A stretch of DNA of 64,000 bases from Pseudomonadales bacterium (GCA_024234675.1 JACKNU010000001.1:310001-374000), one strand, 5' to 3'. Positions 51,728-61,428 are shown, numbered from the stretch's first letter. Notes: generated from the letters alone by a model not told the origin. A program made the numbers and translations.

Positions 51728-51755
51728 CGGCGGGATCTCATCGGCGGGATCTCAT
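51728..51755. repeat. Two tandem 14-bp direct repeats before moaC
   Basis: CGGCGGGATCTCAT occurs twice head to tail with no mismatch in the 180-bp LLM-moaC intergenic region, about 30 bp before a possible moaC promoter. It may be a regulator site or simple slippage. Confidence 0.6.
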
Positions 51756-51785
51756 CGCGCATGCTGACTGAACTGCCCCGGGCGA

Positions 51786-51815
51786 TTGTCAAGGCCCGTT
51801 GCATTTGGATAGACT
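51786..51815 (+). promoter_or_regulatory. Possible promoter for moaCDE
   Basis: TTGTCA (51786-51791), an 18-bp spacer and TAGACT (51810-51815), ending 38 bp before the moaC ATG. No molybdenum-cofactor riboswitch structure was recognised. Confidence 0.45.
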
Positions 51816-51853
51816 CATGCGCCTCGCTATCGCCGCCACAGCCGGAGCTGCAA

Positions 51854-52345
51854 ATGGCCGAACTGACTCACCTGGATGAAACCGGGGCCGCACGCATGGT
51901 GGACATCGGCGCCAAGGAGGTCACCGAGCGGGTGGCGGTGGCCGCTGCCGCGATCAGCATGCGCCCGGAGACCCTGGCATTGCTGGAGCGGGGCGGCCAC
52001 CAGAAAGGCGACGTGCTCGCCGTGGCGCGCGTCGCCGGCATCCAGGGCGCCAAGAAGTGCCCGGACCTGATTCCCCTGTGTCACCCCATGATGCTCACTG
52101 CCGTGGCAGTGGATTTCCGCAGCGATCCGGCTGCCGCCTGCCTGCACATAGAGGCCAGTTGCAAGGTCTCCGGAAAGACCGGCGTGGAAATGGAGGCCCT
52201 GACGGCGGTCACCGTGGCGGCCCTCACCGTCTACGATATGTGCAAGGCCGTGGACAAGGGCATGGAAATTCGCAGCGTGCGCCTGCTGCAGAAAAGCGGG
52301 GGCAAGTCCGGCGCCTGGCTGCGGCACGACGCGGGCATGGACTGA
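51854..52345 (+). CDS. moaC: Cyclic pyranopterin monophosphate synthase MoaC
   Basis: MoaC, 163 residues, completes the first stage of molybdenum-cofactor synthesis after MoaA. ATG 51854 with GGAGC upstream gives MAELTHLDETGAARMVDIG. KKCPDLIPLCHPM and GVEMEALTAVTVAALTVYDM are the family signatures with the active-site lysine and aspartates. It overlaps moaD by one base (TGATG). moaA and moaB are not in the window. Confidence 0.96.
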   Translation: MAELTHLDETGAARMVDIGAKEVTERVAVAAAAISMRPETLALLERGGHQKGDVLAVARVAGIQGAKKCPDLIPLCHPMMLTAVAVDFRSDPAAACLHIEASCKVSGKTGVEMEALTAVTVAALTVYDMCKAVDKGMEIRSVRLLQKSGGKSGAWLRHDAGMD

Positions 52346-52599
52346 TGCTGAAGGTACTGTTTTTCGCCCGTATCCGGGAAGAGCTCGATTGCCCGGGGCT
52401 TGAACTGCCCTGGGATCCGGCGGTGGCTGACCTCGATGCCCTGCAGAAGCAACTCGCCGGGGCGCACGGCCAGCGCTGGCGCGAGGTGCTGGGCAGGGAC
52501 AATACCATCAGGGCGGTGAACCAGACCGTGATCACCGGCAACAGTCCGTTGCGGGACGGTGATGAAGTCGCGTTTTTCCCGCCGGTGACCGGTGGCTGA
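52345..52599 (+). CDS. moaD: Molybdopterin synthase sulfur carrier MoaD
   Basis: An 84-residue ubiquitin-fold protein ending in the required Gly-Gly (FFPPVTGG), which is thiocarboxylated to donate sulfur to MoaE. It begins MLKVLFFARIREELD, the standard N-terminus. One-base overlap with moaC and 8-bp overlap with moaE fit a single operon with balanced expression. Confidence 0.94.
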   Translation: MLKVLFFARIREELDCPGLELPWDPAVADLDALQKQLAGAHGQRWREVLGRDNTIRAVNQTVITGNSPLRDGDEVAFFPPVTGG

Positions 52600-53080
52600 G
52601 CCGGCCCTGTCGCCGCGCCTGGCCGTGAGCGTGCAGGAGGCGGACTTCGACGTGGCCGCGCTGCAGCAGCAGTTGCTGGCGGGCGCGCGGGAAGAGGGCG
52701 CGGTGGCCACTTTCACCGGTTATGTGCGCGCCGCCGGCGCGCGGCAGGCGGTCGCAACCATGGAGCTGGAATACTACCCGGGTATGACCGAGCGCAGCAT
52801 AGAGGGCATTCTGCAGGAGGCGGCCGGGCGCTGGCCGCTGCTGGCGGCCTCGGTGGTGCACAGGGTGGGTCGACTGCGGGCCGGTGACCGGATAGTGTGG
52901 GTGGGGGTCGCCTCGGCCCACCGGGCGGCGGCCTTCAGTGCCTGCGAGTTCCTGATGGACTACCTCAAGGACCGGGCGCCATTCTGGAAAAAGGAAATCG
53001 GCCCGGATGGCCCGCACTGGGTAGAGGCCAGGTCCGAGGACAACGCCCGGGCAGCCCGCTGGAAGGACCCTGCGGGTTGA
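52592..53080 (+). CDS. moaE: Molybdopterin synthase catalytic subunit MoaE
   Basis: A 162-residue subunit that inserts sulfur from MoaD into the pterin precursor. Start is GTG 52592. VATFTGYVRAAG, MELEYYPGM and HRVGRLRAGD are typical, and the C-terminal lysines in LKDRAPFWKKE correspond to the active-site region. Usual length is about 150. It is followed by about 90 bp before the flavin reductase gene. Confidence 0.95.
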   Translation: MAEPALSPRLAVSVQEADFDVAALQQQLLAGAREEGAVATFTGYVRAAGARQAVATMELEYYPGMTERSIEGILQEAAGRWPLLAASVVHRVGRLRAGDRIVWVGVASAHRAAAFSACEFLMDYLKDRAPFWKKEIGPDGPHWVEARSEDNARAARWKDPAG

Positions 53081-53172
53081 TAGCCCGAACGGGGGATGTG
53101 CCGGACCGCGACATGCGTTGCAATGGCGCAGAGCAGGACAATAATCAGACAATGGGTGAGAGGGGAACTGTT

Positions 53173-53649
53173 ATGGAAATCGACGGCCGCGAATTGCGCA
53201 ACGCGCTGGGGCGCTTCGCCACAGGCGTGTGCATAATCAGCACGGTGTCGGAAGCGGGGGAGCCCATGGGGTTGACGGCCAACTCCTTCGCCTCGGTGTC
53301 GCTGGATCCGCCGCTGGTGCTGTGGAGCCTGCAGAATAACTCCGATGTGTTCGAGGTGTTCTCCCGGCCGCAACACTACGCCATCAATGTCCTGGCGCGG
53401 GAGCACCACGAGCACTCCAACCGCTATGCGAAGAAAGGCGATCACCTGCTGGACCCGGCGCATTTCACCCCCGGCCAATTCGGCTCGCCATTGATCAACG
53501 AGGCGCTGGTCAGCTTCGAGTGTGAACTGCACGCCACCCACGAGGGCGGCGATCACCTGATCATTGTCGGCCGGGTAACGGCGATGCACGCGCGGGAAGC
53601 CGGCGAGCCGCTGCTGTTCTACTGCGGCGGATATCGCCACCTGGGTTAG
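53173..53649 (+). CDS. Flavin reductase-family FMN-binding protein
   Basis: A 158-residue split-barrel flavoprotein. LRNALGRFATGVCIISTV and GLTANSFASVSLDPPLVLWS are the flavin-binding signatures. Such proteins supply reduced FMN to two-component monooxygenases or act as small-molecule oxidoreductases. No oxygenase partner lies adjacent; the LLM protein at 50.7 kb is a conceivable but unproven one. ATG 53173 has GAGGGG upstream; an ATG at 53152 would add seven residues. Confidence 0.9.
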   Translation: MEIDGRELRNALGRFATGVCIISTVSEAGEPMGLTANSFASVSLDPPLVLWSLQNNSDVFEVFSRPQHYAINVLAREHHEHSNRYAKKGDHLLDPAHFTPGQFGSPLINEALVSFECELHATHEGGDHLIIVGRVTAMHAREAGEPLLFYCGGYRHLG

Positions 53650-53718
53650 TGGTCGCGCTCGCCGCTGCCCGCATTAGCCTTTATACTGGATGGCTTTCAG
53701 CGCTTGTGACCCCTGTTC

Positions 53719-54264
53719 ATGAAATTTTGTACCAGTTGCGGCAATACGGTGACCCTGCAAATCCCGGCGGGCGATGACAGGGAGCGTTTCGTCTGCACTG
53801 CCTGCGAACAGATTCACTATACCAACCCCCGGGTCATCGTCGGCTGCGTCCCGGTCTACGAGAACAGGATTTTGCTGTGCAAGCGCGCCATTGAGCCGCG
53901 CAGGAATTACTGGACCCTGCCTGCGGGATTCATGGAAAACGGCGAGACCACACCCGAGGGCGCGGCCCGGGAAACCTGGGAGGAGGCGCGGGCGCGGGTC
54001 AGCAACCTGGAGCTGTACCGCATATTCGACGTGCCCTACATCAGCCAGGTGTATATGTTCTATCGCTGCGATGTCGACGACGGGCGCTTCGGGGTCGGGC
54101 CGGAGAGCCTGGAATCGGCACTGTACCAGCAGGATGATATTCCCTGGGACCAGATCGCCTTCCCGGTGGTCTACGAGACCCTGAAGCAGTATTTTATCGA
54201 TGTCCGGGAAGGTCATTTCCCGGTGCGTGTATCCACGGTAGAACGCAGGCGCAAACCGGGTTGA
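53719..54264 (+). CDS. NUDIX hydrolase with N-terminal zinc ribbon
   Basis: A 181-residue protein. A zinc ribbon (CTSCG and CTAC, residues 4-36) precedes the NUDIX fold. The NUDIX box GFMENGETTPEGAARETWEE keeps the catalytic glutamates, but the following glycine of the consensus (EExG) is replaced by arginine. Such proteins hydrolyse nucleotide diphosphate derivatives such as NADH or FAD-like compounds; the substrate is not determined. Single gene with short gaps on both sides. Confidence 0.9.
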   Translation: MKFCTSCGNTVTLQIPAGDDRERFVCTACEQIHYTNPRVIVGCVPVYENRILLCKRAIEPRRNYWTLPAGFMENGETTPEGAARETWEEARARVSNLELYRIFDVPYISQVYMFYRCDVDDGRFGVGPESLESALYQQDDIPWDQIAFPVVYETLKQYFIDVREGHFPVRVSTVERRRKPG

Positions 54265-54323
54265 CGGCATTGTGAGTCGCCAGCGCGTAAGCCCCGAACC
54301 ATTTTGAGCAAGGAGCATTCCCT

Positions 54324-54800
54324 ATGGCATTTCCCAAGGTAGGTAACATGGCGCCGGCATTTACCCTGCTGGACCAGGACGGCAACAAGGTGAGCCTGCG
54401 GCAATTCAAGGGCAAGCAGAACGTGGTGCTGTACTTCTATCCCAAGGCCATGACCCCGGGCTGCACGGTGCAGGCCTGCGGTATCCGCGACAGCAAGAAA
54501 GCCCTGGCCGGGCTGGATACCGTGGTGCTGGGGATCAGCCCGGATCCGGTGGCACGCCTGGGCAAGTTTATCGACAAACAGGACCTGAATTTCACCCTGT
54601 TATCCGATGAGGACCACGCGGTGACGGAGAAATACGGCGCCTGGGGCCTGAAGAAATTCATGGGTCGTGAATTCATGGGCGTGCTGCGCACCACCTTTAT
54701 CATAGGCAAGGACGGCCGCCTCAGGCATGTGATGGACAAGGTCAATACCAAGACTCACCACGACGATGTGATCGCCCTCATCAAGGAGTTGGGGCTCTAG
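54324..54800 (+). CDS. bcp: Thiol peroxidase Bcp (peroxiredoxin Q)
   Basis: A 158-residue thioredoxin-dependent peroxiredoxin. The peroxidatic cysteine is C47 in TPGCTVQACGIRD and the resolving cysteine C52, five residues later, the atypical 2-Cys arrangement of Bcp. It reduces peroxides in the cytoplasm. A good AAGGAGC ribosome-binding site precedes ATG 54324. The next gene starts at the base after its stop. Confidence 0.95.
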   Translation: MAFPKVGNMAPAFTLLDQDGNKVSLRQFKGKQNVVLYFYPKAMTPGCTVQACGIRDSKKALAGLDTVVLGISPDPVARLGKFIDKQDLNFTLLSDEDHAVTEKYGAWGLKKFMGREFMGVLRTTFIIGKDGRLRHVMDKVNTKTHHDDVIALIKELGL

Positions 54801-55913
54801 GTGGGGACTCCTACGGCCGACGCCCTCAAGTACCCGTTTGACCACCTGCCCGGCCCGGGCGAGCTGCAGGAAATTGTCCCGGGCATCTACTGGTTGCGCA
54901 TGCCGTTGCCCATGGCGCTGGACCATATCAACCTCTACCTGCTGGAGGACAGCGATGGCTGGTGGCTGGTCGACACCGGGATCGCCATCGATCCCACCGA
55001 GGCACTGTGGGAGCAGGTCTTTGAGCGGCACCTGAAAGGCAAGCCGGTCAAGGCCGTGCTCGCCACCCACTACCACCCGGATCACATCGGCATGGCCGGC
55101 TGGTTGTGTGAGCGCTGGCGCGTGCCGTTTTACATGACCCAGGCCGAATACCTCAGCGGCCTGGCCTTCAGCCGCATGCAGCGCGAGCACTTCAGCTGGA
55201 GCTCCGCCCAGTACCTGCAGCGCGCCGGGTTCTCTGCGCAGCACATTGAACAGGCGGGAGCGCGCTTTGCCGGCTTCGGGGACTATATCAAGCCCATGCC
55301 CATGGCCTATCGACGGCTGGTGGATGGCGCCAGCCTGGTGATCGGTGGCCGTCGCTGGCGAGTCGTCGTGGGCAGGGGTCACTCGCCGGAGCACGCCTGC
55401 CTGTATTGTGAGTCGCTGAATATCCTCATATCCGGCGACCAGGTCATCCCCAGGATCACCTCCAACGTCAGCGTGATGGGCGGGGAGCCGGAAGCCAACC
55501 CCCTCAAGGACTGGCTCGCCTCCCACGAACACCTGCTGGAAGTACTGCCGCCCGACGCCCTGGTCCTGCCCGCCCACAATGTGCCGTTTTACGGCCTGCA
55601 CACGCGCCTGCGGCATCTTGTCGAGCATCACGAGGAGCACCTGCTGGCCCTGGAAGAAGCCTGCCTGGAAGCAGCGCCCACCGCGCTGGAGTTGTTGCCG
55701 GTGCTGTTCAAGCGCGCCCTGGATGAAAACCAGCTGGGCCTGGCGGTGGGAGAGTGTGTCGCCCACCTCAATTACCTGCACCAGCGGGGCCAGCTGGAGC
55801 GCAGCCTCAACGCCGCCGGCCACTACGTGTATCGCTCCATCGACGACACCCTGCCGCTGCGCCAGCGCCGGCACCGCAGCCTCGCGGACGATCAGCCGCC
55901 CATTCAGGTTTAG
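54801..55913 (+). CDS. MBL-fold metallo-hydrolase
   Basis: A 370-residue metallo-beta-lactamase-fold protein starting at GTG 54801 directly after the bcp stop. The dinuclear metal motif is THYHPDHIG with H90, H92, D94 and H95; GRGHSPEHACLYCE and NILISGDQVIP supply further ligands. A C-terminal helical domain of about 110 residues follows, as in GloB-like thioesterases of the lactamase_B class. No signal peptide. A cytoplasmic thioester or lactone hydrolase is likely. Confidence 0.9.
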   Translation: MGTPTADALKYPFDHLPGPGELQEIVPGIYWLRMPLPMALDHINLYLLEDSDGWWLVDTGIAIDPTEALWEQVFERHLKGKPVKAVLATHYHPDHIGMAGWLCERWRVPFYMTQAEYLSGLAFSRMQREHFSWSSAQYLQRAGFSAQHIEQAGARFAGFGDYIKPMPMAYRRLVDGASLVIGGRRWRVVVGRGHSPEHACLYCESLNILISGDQVIPRITSNVSVMGGEPEANPLKDWLASHEHLLEVLPPDALVLPAHNVPFYGLHTRLRHLVEHHEEHLLALEEACLEAAPTALELLPVLFKRALDENQLGLAVGECVAHLNYLHQRGQLERSLNAAGHYVYRSIDDTLPLRQRRHRSLADDQPPIQV

Positions 55914-55975
55914 TAAATAAAACATATAGATATAGAGAAAATATAAGAGCTAACATTAACTTAAAAGGGAGCTTG
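55914..55975 (+). promoter_or_regulatory. AT-rich upstream region of the SnoaL-like gene
   Basis: About 60 bp made almost wholly of A and T with some G (ATATAGATATAGAG-type sequence, then TAACATTAACTTAAAA), in a GC-rich genome. Several -10-like hexamers (TATAGA, TATAAG) are present. Likely the promoter of the gene at 55984, possibly with an UP-like element. Confidence 0.5.
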
Positions 55976-55983
55976 ACCTGCCG

Positions 55984-56433
55984 ATGCTGTCACATCAGGA
56001 ACTGTCCGATCGCCTGGAAATCCAGGACCTGGTCTTTCACTACGCCGACCTGATAGACCGCCGGTCTTTCGACGACCTGCGCGAGGTGTTCACGGAGGAC
56101 GCCCATATCGACTACAGTGCCTTCGGGGGCAGCGTGGGAGGGCGGGAGGAAACCATCGCGTTTCTGCAGGCGGCGCTGGGGGCCGAACTGTTCCCCAATA
56201 CCCAGCACCTGAATGCCAATGTGCAGGTCAAAGTGGACGGTGACACCGCCAGCGGCAGGGTAATGTGTTTCAACCCCATGCAGATGGCGCTGCCAGAGGG
56301 CGGCAGCCAGGTGTTTTTCCTGGGGCTGTGGTATGTGGACGAGTATCGCCGCACACCCCGGGGCTGGCGCATAAGCCGCCGCGAGGAAGTAAAGAGCTGG
56401 GTATTCAATACCCCTGGATTCATGAACCTGTAG
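55984..56433 (+). CDS. SnoaL-like/NTF2-fold protein
   Basis: A 149-residue protein of the nuclear transport factor 2 fold. LEIQDLVFHYADLIDRRSFD and FTEDAHIDYSAFGG at the start and the WRISRREEVKSWVF end are typical of SnoaL_4-type domains, which include dehydratases, isomerases and ring-hydroxylating-enzyme small subunits. It is 10 bp from the GST gene downstream and may act with it. The substrate is unknown. Confidence 0.85.
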   Translation: MLSHQELSDRLEIQDLVFHYADLIDRRSFDDLREVFTEDAHIDYSAFGGSVGGREETIAFLQAALGAELFPNTQHLNANVQVKVDGDTASGRVMCFNPMQMALPEGGSQVFFLGLWYVDEYRRTPRGWRISRREEVKSWVFNTPGFMNL

Positions 56434-56443
56434 AGGACAAGCC

Positions 56444-57169
56444 ATGATCGAGTTGTATACGGCACCGACCCCAAATGGCTATAAAGCCTCCATTGCCCTG
56501 GAAGAGATGGAAATCCCGTACCGGGTGCACACCGTGGACCTGCGGGAGGGAGACCAGAAAAAGCCGGAGTTTCTGCGCATCTGTCCCAATGGTCGTATTC
56601 CCGCCATCGTCGATACCGAGGAGGACGATTTCGCGGTGTTCGAATCCGGGGCCCTCATGATTTACCTGGCGGAAAAGAGTGGCAGGTTCCTGCCCACGGA
56701 CGTGCGCGGTCGCTCCCGGGTGATCCAGTGGCTGATGTTCCAGATGGGCGGTGTCGGTCCCATGATGGGCCAGGCCAACGTGTTCTTTCGCTACTTCCCC
56801 GAAAAGATACAGCCCGCCATCGACCGCTACCAGGCAGAGGGGCGGCGGCTGTTCGAGGTGCTGGACAAGCGCCTGGCTGAAAGTGAGTTCCTGGCGGGGG
56901 ATTACAGTATTGCCGACATGGCCAACTGGGCCTGGGTGCGCACCCACGGCTGGTCCGGGATCAACATAGAGGGCCTGGACAACCTGTCGCGCTGGCTGGG
57001 CGCGGTGGCTTCCAGGCCGGGCGCACAGCGCGGCGTCAAGGTGCCGGTGGATATTGCCGAATTGATGGATGCCAAGCGCAAGGAGGACGCCGAGGCGTTC
57101 TCGAAAAATGCCCGCAGCATGGTGTTGGGGGCGCAGTCCGCAGAGGACCGGGAGAAGGGACCAGGCTAG
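56444..57169 (+). CDS. Glutathione S-transferase, YfcG-like
   Basis: A 241-residue GST. The N-terminal thioredoxin domain starts MIELYTAPTPNGYKASIALE; the threonine-asparagine pair there (T-x-N) is characteristic of Nu-class YfcG/YghU proteins, which act as glutathione-dependent disulfide reductases. CPNGRIPAIVD and FESGALMIYLAE complete the glutathione site; the helical C-terminal domain has DYSIADMANWAWV. It converges with the MarR gene; the two stop codons share the palindrome CTAG. Confidence 0.93.
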   Translation: MIELYTAPTPNGYKASIALEEMEIPYRVHTVDLREGDQKKPEFLRICPNGRIPAIVDTEEDDFAVFESGALMIYLAEKSGRFLPTDVRGRSRVIQWLMFQMGGVGPMMGQANVFFRYFPEKIQPAIDRYQAEGRRLFEVLDKRLAESEFLAGDYSIADMANWAWVRTHGWSGINIEGLDNLSRWLGAVASRPGAQRGVKVPVDIAELMDAKRKEDAEAFSKNARSMVLGAQSAEDREKGPG

Positions 57170-57669
57170 GGGGCAGCGGTGGTGTCATCGGCCCAGGAGG
57201 CAGGCAGGTAACCCAGCTCCAGTTTGCGCGCGGCCTCGCGCAGGCGGCTGTCCAGTTCCGCGAAATCCGTGGCGCCGATCCTGGCGGCATATTCGCCGCG
57301 AACTTCCTCGGCGACCTCAATCGCATCCGCCACCAGCTGTCGACCCCGCTGGGTCAGCCGGATGGCTTTCGCCCGGCGGTCCTGCTCGTCCACGGCGCGC
57401 TCGATGTAGCCCAGCGCCTCCAGCTCCCGCAGGGTCTTGCCCATGGCCTGCTGGGTGATCTGCGCGCACTCCGCCAGCTCGGTGACCCGGATTCGCCCCA
57501 GGCCGATATTGGCGAACACCACCTGGTGTGAAAGCCTGATTCTGGGGTGGCCGCGGGCCTGTATGCCCCGTGCGACGCGGCGGTCGTAGTCCCGGGAAAA
57601 TTCTCGCAGGATGCGAGCCAGGGTGCCTGAGAGCCTGCGGGTATTCTGCTGACTGTGCTCGTCTTGCAT
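57166..57669 (-). CDS. MarR family transcriptional regulator
   Basis: A 167-residue winged-helix regulator. LSHQVVFANIGLGRIRVTEL, QITQQAMGKTLRELEALGYI and DRRAKAIRLTQRGRQLV match the MarR helix-turn-helix and wing. It probably responds to a small aromatic or oxidising ligand. It is divergent from exonuclease III across 185 bp, which contain two 11-bp direct repeats, a candidate operator. The neighbouring GST is a plausible target but transcribed convergently. Confidence 0.9.
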   Translation of the reverse strand: MQDEHSQQNTRRLSGTLARILREFSRDYDRRVARGIQARGHPRIRLSHQVVFANIGLGRIRVTELAECAQITQQAMGKTLRELEALGYIERAVDEQDRRAKAIRLTQRGRQLVADAIEVAEEVRGEYAARIGATDFAELDSRLREAARKLELGYLPASWADDTTAAP

Positions 57670-57739
57670 GGGCAGGGGGCGCTCCCGGGCCAGGCTATTG
57701 ATATGCTCAGGATGATAGCAAAAGCCCCTGAAGTCACAA

Positions 57740-57761
57740 GCCGGTTGGGCGCCGGTTGGGC
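57740..57761. repeat. Two tandem 11-bp direct repeats between marR and xthA
   Basis: GCCGGTTGGGC is repeated exactly, followed by a further GCCG. It lies about 70 bp upstream of marR and 95 bp upstream of xthA. Confidence 0.6.
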
Positions 57762-57854
57762 GCCGCAGCGGTAGTGCGGGGTCGATACTGCAATTTGGAC
57801 GCCACTGGTCTGTTTGGTTACACTGCGCCGCTTTTGCAGCAGCGGGAACAGGCC

Positions 57855-58637
57855 ATGGCCAGGATCATCACGTGCAATACCAACGGCATACGCGCCGCGG
57901 CGCGCAAGGGCTTCTTCGACTGGCTGCCAACCCAGGATGCCGATGTGGTGTGCATCCAGGAAACCAAGGCCCAGGAGCACCAGCTCAGTGACCCGGTATT
58001 CAGGCCCGCGGGCTATCACTGCTTCTACAACGATGCGCTCAAGCCGGGTTACAGCGGGACGGCCCTGTACAGCAGGGTAAAGCCGCGGCAGGTGACCAGC
58101 AGCCTGGGCTGGGACCCTGCGGACCTCGAGGGGCGTTACCTGCAGGCGGATTACCGCGGGCTCAGCGTCATATCACTGTATATGCCCTCGGGATCCAGCA
58201 GCGAGGCGGCCCAGGAGAAAAAATTCCGATTCATGGACAAGTTCCTGGAGCACCTGCGGACACTGCGGCGCAAGCGCCGGGAATTCATCATCTGCGCCGA
58301 CTGGAATATCTGCCACAAGGAAATCGATCTCAAGAACTGGCGCGCCAACAGCAAGAACTCCGGTTTTCTCCCGGAGGAACGCGCCTGGCTGGACACCCTT
58401 TATGAGGAGGTCGGCTATATCGACTCCTTCCGGCTGGTAAACGAAGAGCCCGAGCAGTACACCTGGTGGTCCAACCGCGGCCAGGCCTGGGCCAGGAACG
58501 TGGGGTGGCGGCTGGACTACCAGGTGATCACCCCGGCCCTGGCCCAGGCCGTGCGCGCTGCGGATATCTACAAGGAACAGCGCTTCTCCGACCACGCGCC
58601 GCAGATCATGGATTACGATCTGTCGATCGAGGCCTAG
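57855..58637 (+). CDS. xthA: Exodeoxyribonuclease III (AP endonuclease)
   Basis: A 260-residue endonuclease/exonuclease/phosphatase-fold enzyme for base-excision repair. ATG 57855 (MARIITCNTNGIRAAARKG) is preferred over a longer frame from 57756. Metal and catalytic residues are in VCIQETKAQEHQ, GYSGTALYSR, IICADWNICHKEIDLKN and the terminal FSDHAPQIMDYDL. Of the two common subfamilies it resembles the pseudomonad Crc/ExoA-like group, but the catalytic residues are all retained, so a nuclease is called. Confidence 0.92.
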   Translation: MARIITCNTNGIRAAARKGFFDWLPTQDADVVCIQETKAQEHQLSDPVFRPAGYHCFYNDALKPGYSGTALYSRVKPRQVTSSLGWDPADLEGRYLQADYRGLSVISLYMPSGSSSEAAQEKKFRFMDKFLEHLRTLRRKRREFIICADWNICHKEIDLKNWRANSKNSGFLPEERAWLDTLYEEVGYIDSFRLVNEEPEQYTWWSNRGQAWARNVGWRLDYQVITPALAQAVRAADIYKEQRFSDHAPQIMDYDLSIEA

Positions 58638-58737
58638 CGCGGCCCCCGCGAATTGCGAGGCAGGGTGAAACCCTGTACATTAGCCGCGTTTCCCCCGCTC
58701 CTTTTTCCGGGAGCCAAACCGCTACAGGAATTGTTCG

Positions 58738-59073
58738 ATGAGTTTGTTTATTGCCAGTGCCCACGCCCAGGCCGCAGCGCCAGCCGCACAGGGCGGCGAA
58801 ATGTTCCAGATCTTTTTCCTCGTGGGCCTGTTCGTCCTGTTTTACTTCATCGCGATCCGCCCCCAGCGCAAGCGCCAGAAGGAACACCAGGCCATGGTGG
58901 CGGCGCTGAGCAAGGGCGACGAGGTCGTCACCTCGTCCGGCATTCTCGGCAGGGTGACCGCGCTGGATGACAATTACATGGTGCTCAACGTCGCCAACAA
59001 CGTCGATCTGAAGTTCCAGCGTATACACGTCCACGCGGTCCTGCCCAAGGGCACTCTCAAGTCCATCGGCTAA
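58738..59073 (+). CDS. yajC: Sec translocon accessory protein YajC
   Basis: A 111-residue inner-membrane protein. One helix (about 21-44, FQIFFLVGLFVLFYFIAIRP) is followed by the conserved cytoplasmic QRKRQKEHQAMVAALSKGDE and VVTSSGILGRVTAL. It normally sits in a tgt-yajC-secDF operon; here it stands alone between xthA and a PLP-enzyme gene. Whether this is the genome's only yajC cannot be told from the window. Confidence 0.93.
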   Translation: MSLFIASAHAQAAAPAAQGGEMFQIFFLVGLFVLFYFIAIRPQRKRQKEHQAMVAALSKGDEVVTSSGILGRVTALDDNYMVLNVANNVDLKFQRIHVHAVLPKGTLKSIG

Positions 59074-59088
59074 CGTCAGCGGGCAGGG

Positions 59089-60084
59089 ATGAAGCTCAGC
59101 TACCCACGCAGGCTATCCCTCGCCCGCACGCCCACCCCGCTGCAAGCTCTGGAACGCGCCACCGCGCGCTGGGGTAATGGGCATCGCCTGTGGATCAAGC
59201 GCGACGACCTGACCGGCTGTACCCTCAGCGGCAACAAGGTCCGCAAGCTCGAGTTTATAACCGCCCACGCCATCGATGAGGGTTATGACACCCTGATTAC
59301 CTGTGGGGGCCTGCAGAGCAACCACTGCCGGGCCACCGCTTTTGCCGGCGCCCAGCTGGGATTGTCGGTCCACCTGCTGCTGCGCGGCGAGGCGCCCGCC
59401 GAAGCCGACGGCAACCTGCTGCTGGATCAGCTGGCCGGCGCCACCGTCAGTTGCTATCCCAAACACCAGTATGTCGCCGAGATCGATGCCCTGTTCCAGC
59501 ACTGGCAGCAGCACTATGCCGACCTGGGACGCAAGGCGCTGGCAGTGCCCACCGGGGGCAGCGACGGTATCGGGGCCTGGGGCTACATCGCCGCCTGCGA
59601 GGAACTGCGGGCAGATTTCGCCGCCTGTGGCATACAGCAGGCGCACATCGTGACCGCCACCGGATCCGGGGGCACCCAGTGCGGCCTGACTCTGGGGGCC
59701 GTCCTGCACGGCTTACCGGCCACCGTCTGGGGCGTGAATGTCTGCGATGACGAGCAGTATTTTCTGGACAAGGTGGCGGCCGATACTGCCGACTGGCGCC
59801 GCCGCTATCCCGGCGTACCGGCAGCGGAGACGCGGACCCGGGTGATAGACGGCTATGTGGGGCAGGGCTACGGCATCGCTTCGCCGCAGGTGTTTGCCCT
59901 GATCGCCGAGTTGGCAGCCCTGGAGGGCGTGGTCCTGGATCCCGTCTACACGGGCAAGGCCTTTGCCGGCATGCTGGCCGAAATCGCCGCCGGTCGTTTC
60001 CAGGGCTGCCGCGATATCGTGTTCATGCACACCGGCGGTATATTCGGCCTGTTTCCCCAGCGCGCGGGCCTGCAAAATCAATAA
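59089..60084 (+). CDS. D-cysteine desulfhydrase/ACC deaminase-family PLP enzyme
   Basis: A 331-residue fold-type II PLP enzyme. The PLP lysine is in TLSGNKVRKLEF, substrate-carboxylate binding in CGGLQSNHCRAT, and the phosphate loop in TATGSGGTQCGL. These fit both D-cysteine desulfhydrase (DcyD), which releases sulfide, pyruvate and ammonia, and ACC deaminase; the sequence favours DcyD, with which ACC deaminases are often confused. It follows yajC by 15 bp and precedes an amino-acid symporter by 18 bp, consistent with amino-acid uptake and use. Confidence 0.85.
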   Translation: MKLSYPRRLSLARTPTPLQALERATARWGNGHRLWIKRDDLTGCTLSGNKVRKLEFITAHAIDEGYDTLITCGGLQSNHCRATAFAGAQLGLSVHLLLRGEAPAEADGNLLLDQLAGATVSCYPKHQYVAEIDALFQHWQQHYADLGRKALAVPTGGSDGIGAWGYIAACEELRADFAACGIQQAHIVTATGSGGTQCGLTLGAVLHGLPATVWGVNVCDDEQYFLDKVAADTADWRRRYPGVPAAETRTRVIDGYVGQGYGIASPQVFALIAELAALEGVVLDPVYTGKAFAGMLAEIAAGRFQGCRDIVFMHTGGIFGLFPQRAGLQNQ

Positions 60085-60102
60085 CAATTACAGGACCAAG
60101 AC

Positions 60103-61428
<1,326 letters not shown>

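Noticed and set aside
51674..51853. Molybdenum-cofactor riboswitch upstream of moaC
   Set aside because: I could not find the conserved paired elements; only a direct repeat and a plausible promoter are visible.
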